Shown here piece after piece: positions 61,112 through 64,000 of a DNA stretch of 64,000 nt. Source of the DNA: Rhodopseudomonas palustris (GTDB lineage Bacteria > Pseudomonadota > Alphaproteobacteria > Rhizobiales > Xanthobacteraceae); NCBI RefSeq assembly GCF_003591005.1, contig NZ_QYYD01000004.1:124001-188000 (forward strand). Direction: 5' to 3'. Under the pieces are notes generated by a model, which was not told the DNA's origin, did not search any database, and saw only the letters and a program-made list of their open reading frames with translations. Position 1 is the first letter of the stretch; every line of letters begins with the position of its first letter. A program made the position numbers and the translations under genes.

Positions 61112-62116
61112 ATGAACTTTTTGCATCGCACGCGTGGCGCCGTCGCCGCTTTGGCCGTGACCCTGTCATTGGCCATGCCGCTGGCGCTCGCGCTGTCGTC
61201 GGCGGCAGAAGCTCGCATCGGCGGCGGCGGTAATTCCGGATCGCGCGGTTCGCGCACGTTTTCGGCCCCGAAGGCGACGCCGACGGCGCCGGGTGCCGCT
61301 CAGCCGTTCAACCGCACCATGACGCAGCCGGGCAGCCCCGGCATGGGCGCGCCGGCAGCCGGCGCGGCCGCCAAGGGCGGCTTCTTCAACCGGCCCGGCA
61401 TGGGCATGCTCGGCGGCCTCGCCGCCGGCTTCCTCGGCGCCGGCCTGCTCGGCATGCTGTTCGGCGGCGGCTTCATGTCCGGCCTCGGCGGCTTCGCCTC
61501 GATCATCGGCTTGCTGCTGCAGGTCATCCTGGTCGTCGTCGTCGCGCGGCTGGCGTGGTCGTGGTGGCAGCGGCGGAACAACCCGCAGCCGGCGCCGGCC
61601 TATGCCAACACTGGCGCGGGCACCGGCCCGACCGTGGGCCCGGGCGCCGAGGCGGCTCCTGCCTATCGGTCCGGCTTCGGCTTCGGTGGCGGCAGCGCGC
61701 CGAACCAGCCGCCGCTCGAGATCAAGCCGGAGGACTATGAGGCGTTCGAACGCCTGCTCGGCGACATCCAGGCGGCTTGGTCGAACGAAGACCAGGAGCG
61801 GCTGAACCAGCTCGCGACGCCGGAGATGGCTTCGTACTTCGCCAAGGATTTGGCGGAGAACAAGGCCAACAACGACATCAACAAGGTGTCGGACGTCAAG
61901 CTGCTGCAGGGCGATCTCGCCGAGGCGTGGCGCGAGGGCGATACCGACTACGCCACGGTGGCGATGCGGTTCTCGCTGGTCGACAAGACGCTGGAGCGCG
62001 GCACCAACCGCCTCGTGGCCGGCAGCGAGACGCCGATCGAAGCCACCGAAGTCTGGACCTTTGCGCGTCGGCCGGGCGCTGACTGGGAGCTGTCGGCGAT
62101 CCAGCAGACTACCTGA
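61112..62116 (+). CDS. Tim44-like domain membrane protein
   Basis: 334 residues: signal peptide (VAALAVTLSLAMPLALALSSAAEA), Gly/Ala/Pro-rich stretch, two Gly-rich hydrophobic segments (about 90-118 and 125-150), then a C-terminal Tim44-like domain (EDYEAFERLLGDIQAAWS, VAMRFSLVDKTLERG). Homologous domains bind membranes in mitochondrial import; in bacteria the role is unknown. GAGGGAAA precedes the ATG; a terminator follows. Confidence 0.85.
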   Translation: MNFLHRTRGAVAALAVTLSLAMPLALALSSAAEARIGGGGNSGSRGSRTFSAPKATPTAPGAAQPFNRTMTQPGSPGMGAPAAGAAAKGGFFNRPGMGMLGGLAAGFLGAGLLGMLFGGGFMSGLGGFASIIGLLLQVILVVVVARLAWSWWQRRNNPQPAPAYANTGAGTGPTVGPGAEAAPAYRSGFGFGGGSAPNQPPLEIKPEDYEAFERLLGDIQAAWSNEDQERLNQLATPEMASYFAKDLAENKANNDINKVSDVKLLQGDLAEAWREGDTDYATVAMRFSLVDKTLERGTNRLVAGSETPIEATEVWTFARRPGADWELSAIQQTT

Positions 62117-62141
62117 GCCTCGTCTCCCGCATGAGGCTTGC

Positions 62142-62172
62142 AGCGCCGCGGAGTTTTCCGCGGCGCTTTTTT
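62142..62172 (+). terminator. Rho-independent terminator after the Tim44-like gene
   Basis: An 11-base-pair stem (62142-62152 with 62157-62167), loop GTTT, followed by a run of six T. Confidence 0.92.
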
Positions 62173-62293
62173 GTGGGCGGTGGTGATAGCGTGGCCGCTG
62201 CGCCGGATTGTGAACCGGACCGGCATAGCCGCATTGACTCCCCGGACGCTCGGCGGCGAAGACTGTCGCCGACCCAGACGAGGGATGATGCCG

Positions 62294-63010
62294 ATGCCGA
62301 CGCGCTACGAGCTGTACTACTGGCCGACCATCCAGGGGCGCGGCGAGTTCGTTCGCCTGGCGCTAGAAGAAGCCGGCGCCAGCTATGTGGACGTCGCACG
62401 CCAAAGCAAGGCCGGCGTCTCCACCATGATGAAGATGATGCAGGCCGAGACCGGCACGCCGCCCTTCGCGCCGCCGTTCCTCAAAGCCGGCGCGCTGGTG
62501 ATCGGTCAGACCGCCAACATCCTGATGTATCTCGGCGATCGCCACGGCCTCGCGCCGAAAACCGAATCCGGCCGGCTGTGGGTGCACCAGCTGCAACTCA
62601 CCATTGCCGATTTGGTGCAGGAGGTGCACGACACTCATCACCCGATCGGCACCTCGCTGTACTACGAAGACCAGAAGAGCGCGGCAAAACTGCGCGCGGC
62701 TGAATTCCGGAAGGAACGCGTCCCTAAATACTGCGGCTATTTCGAGCGGCTGATGGTCGGCAGCGGCGGCCCGTTCGTCACCGGTCGCAAATTGACCTAT
62801 GCCGACCTCTCGCTGTTTCAGATCATCGAAGGCCTGCGCTACGCGTTTCCGAAACATATGAAGAAGTTCGAGCGCAAGATCCCGGCATTGGTCGGCCTGC
62901 ACGACCGCGTCGCCGCGCGCCCGAACATCGCCGCTTACCTCGCCAGCGACCGCCGCATCCCGTTCAACGAAGACGGCATCTTCCGCCACTACAAGGCGCT
63001 GGATAAGTAA
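62294..63010 (+). CDS. Glutathione S-transferase family protein
   Basis: 238 residues. YELYYWPTIQGRGEFVRLALEEAG is the thioredoxin-fold start of a GST with the tyrosine-type N-terminus; IGQTANILMYLG is the glutathione-binding cis-Pro/SNA-like region, and the C-terminal helical domain follows (GRKLTYADLSLFQIIEG). Substrate unknown. Of three nearby ATGs, 62294 fits the GAGGG at 62280 best. Confidence 0.88.
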   Translation: MPTRYELYYWPTIQGRGEFVRLALEEAGASYVDVARQSKAGVSTMMKMMQAETGTPPFAPPFLKAGALVIGQTANILMYLGDRHGLAPKTESGRLWVHQLQLTIADLVQEVHDTHHPIGTSLYYEDQKSAAKLRAAEFRKERVPKYCGYFERLMVGSGGPFVTGRKLTYADLSLFQIIEGLRYAFPKHMKKFERKIPALVGLHDRVAARPNIAAYLASDRRIPFNEDGIFRHYKALDK

Positions 63011-63149
63011 CAGGATTGCCGCGATGGACGGGGCAGTTACAGCCCATGGGCTCCTCGGTTTGTCCGCCCCACCACGCCCACACCCATGAGAGTGTGATTC
63101 TCGGTAGCGCACAACCTCTCGGAACGGGAGGTGGTAACTCGCATCGTCG

Positions 63150-63509
63150 CTACCGGCTCTTCCCATCCACCGGCGTCATCTTCAGCGAAGCCAGATCGAT
63201 GCCGTCGATGCAAGCGACGTTGAGGGCGATGACCTCGCTGCCGTCGGGCCGCGTGCCGCGCGCGAAGACTTCGACGCCGCATTCGCCGCATTGCTGGTGG
63301 CTGATCGCCCGCTGGTTGAACAGATATTCCTTCAGGCTGTCCTGACCGGCCCGGAGCTGAAAGCTCTGCGGCGGCAGGAAGGTGAGATGCAGGCCCTTCT
63401 TGGTGCAGATCGAGCAATTGCAGGCCGTGACCATTGCGAAGTCGGTGGTGCATTCGAAGCGCACCTGGCCGCAATGGCAGCCGCCGGTGCAGACTTTCAG
63501 TCCGGTCAT
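63150..63509 (-). CDS. GFA-family (glutathione-dependent formaldehyde-activating enzyme-like) zinc protein
   Basis: 119 residues. Zinc-binding motifs of the family: GGCHCG (residues 9-14), CNCSIC (about 30-35) and CGECG (about 75). GFA proteins bind zinc and sometimes glutathione; few have proven formaldehyde activity. Convergent with the GST gene; no operon partner. Confidence 0.9.
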   Translation of the reverse strand: MTGLKVCTGGCHCGQVRFECTTDFAMVTACNCSICTKKGLHLTFLPPQSFQLRAGQDSLKEYLFNQRAISHQQCGECGVEVFARGTRPDGSEVIALNVACIDGIDLASLKMTPVDGKSR

Positions 63510-63652
63510 GATGTCCGCCTGTCGATGGTTCGTCGCTTGAGCCTAACAGAGCGGCGGCCCGCCGCGATAGCGGCTGAAGCGGGACATCGCCGGCAGACGT
63601 GAGAAGCCCCGCGCGCGGCGGGGCTGGTCACCGAGCGTCCGGCGGCAGGGCG

Positions 63653-63823
63653 TCATGCGATCTGGTCGATCCGGGTACCCTGACCGGGCGGCAGCGCCGC
63701 TTTGACCGGCTGCGCCGCCGCATCGTGGGAGTCCCTCGGCGGGGGCGGCGGAGGCGGAGGGCTCGCCTCGGCGGCCGGCTTCGAGACCGGCGTCGACGAC
63801 ACGCTCGAAATGCTGCTCATCAT
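63653..63823 (-). CDS. Possible 56-residue proline-rich protein
   Basis: Reads MMSSISSVSSTPVSKPAAEA followed by eight prolines and a polar end, with GTRIDQIA at the C-terminus. GC-rich, with codon use like its neighbours and a TGCGGGG ribosome-like site. Such short proline-rich ORFs are common in this group and of unknown role. It competes with a 94-codon frame at 63543-63827, which I judge to be the shadow. Confidence 0.4.
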   Translation of the reverse strand: MMSSISSVSSTPVSKPAAEASPPPPPPPPRDSHDAAAQPVKAALPPGQGTRIDQIA

Positions 63824-64000
63824 TCAACCCCGCAGGTTGCGAATATCACCAGCAACGGCCGCGATCACCTTGTGAAGGCAGGTTCGCGCCCAAGACCGGG
63901 TGCTGCGAGCATCGCGCCGCCCGGTGAACATTGCGCGTCCGTCGGCGGTCGAATTTGCCTCAAATGCAGCTCACGGGGCCGGGCGTCGTGCGGGCCGGCG

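Noticed and set aside
63543-63827. 94-codon minus-strand ORF
   Set aside because: Its Arg/Gly-rich translation looks like a frame shadow; the 56-residue frame at 63653-63823 has more natural composition.
1-64000. CRISPR arrays, tRNA and rRNA genes, intact insertion sequences
   Set aside because: Looked for regular short repeats with spacers, cloverleaf-like segments and transposase genes; none seen by eye. A tRNAscan, CRISPR finder and IS search would settle it.

Overview
The window is high-GC, gene-dense alphaproteobacterial chromosome. FlbT, FlaF, FliX, a CckA-type kinase, CtrA-like boxes, a DUF6468/MotE pair, a DUF3551 protein and the intergenic palindromic repeats together suggest a Rhodopseudomonas/Bradyrhizobium-like member of the Bradyrhizobiaceae. 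That placement is inference from gene content; no marker gene such as rRNA is present.

Layout. 0-7 kb: an exported methionine sulfoxide reductase B, a membrane glycosyltransferase-like protein, a small unknown protein and a very large hybrid kinase with two kinase cores. 7-12.5 kb: hook operon flgE-flgK-flgL. 12.5-18.7 kb: accessory regulators (LysR/MFS pair, AraC protein, PilZ-like protein, GAF-PAS-GGDEF-EAL protein). 19-25.4 kb: two giant flagellins, then flbT and flaF. 25.4-35 kb: flagellar genes flaG-like, flgN-like, flgJ-like, flgI, fliX and flgF-flgG-flgA-flgH, with dksA between. 34.7-42 kb: fliL-fliM-DUF6468-motE, a GrlR-like gene on the other strand, and a 1226-residue secreted repeat protein. 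42-50.2 kb: a foreign-looking catabolic island (MarR, UbiD-type decarboxylase, TAXI/TRAP transporter, amidohydrolase, UbiX, TIGR02444 protein). 50.2-58.7 kb: fliP-fliO on the minus strand, then flgB-flgC-fliE-fliQ-fliR-flhB and cckA. 58.8-64 kb: a frameshifted LysR gene, a Tat-exported metallo-beta-lactamase-fold protein, a Tim44-like protein, a GST, a GFA-family protein and a tiny proline-rich ORF.

The flagellar genes appear to follow a Caulobacter-like hierarchy that can be read in the DNA. TTAA-N7-TTAA (CtrA-type) boxes precede flgB, fliL, the 1226-residue protein and the flagellins. GG-N10-GC (sigma-54) promoters precede flgE, flgF and flgI. A recurring motif, CCGGCAAATCTTGCC, lies near these promoters and looks like a FlbD/ftr-type element. 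The kinase expected to feed CtrA (CckA) is in the same window.

The most unusual part is the roughly 8 kb catabolic island inside the flagellar locus. It is bordered on its left by two copies of a palindromic repeat and carries two near-identical palindromic operators between marR and ubiD. It predicts uptake, hydrolysis and prenyl-FMN-dependent decarboxylation of an unidentified, probably aromatic or heteroaromatic, acid. A second candidate novelty is the MotE / 1226-residue secreted protein pair. No rRNA, tRNA, CRISPR array or intact insertion sequence was recognised.
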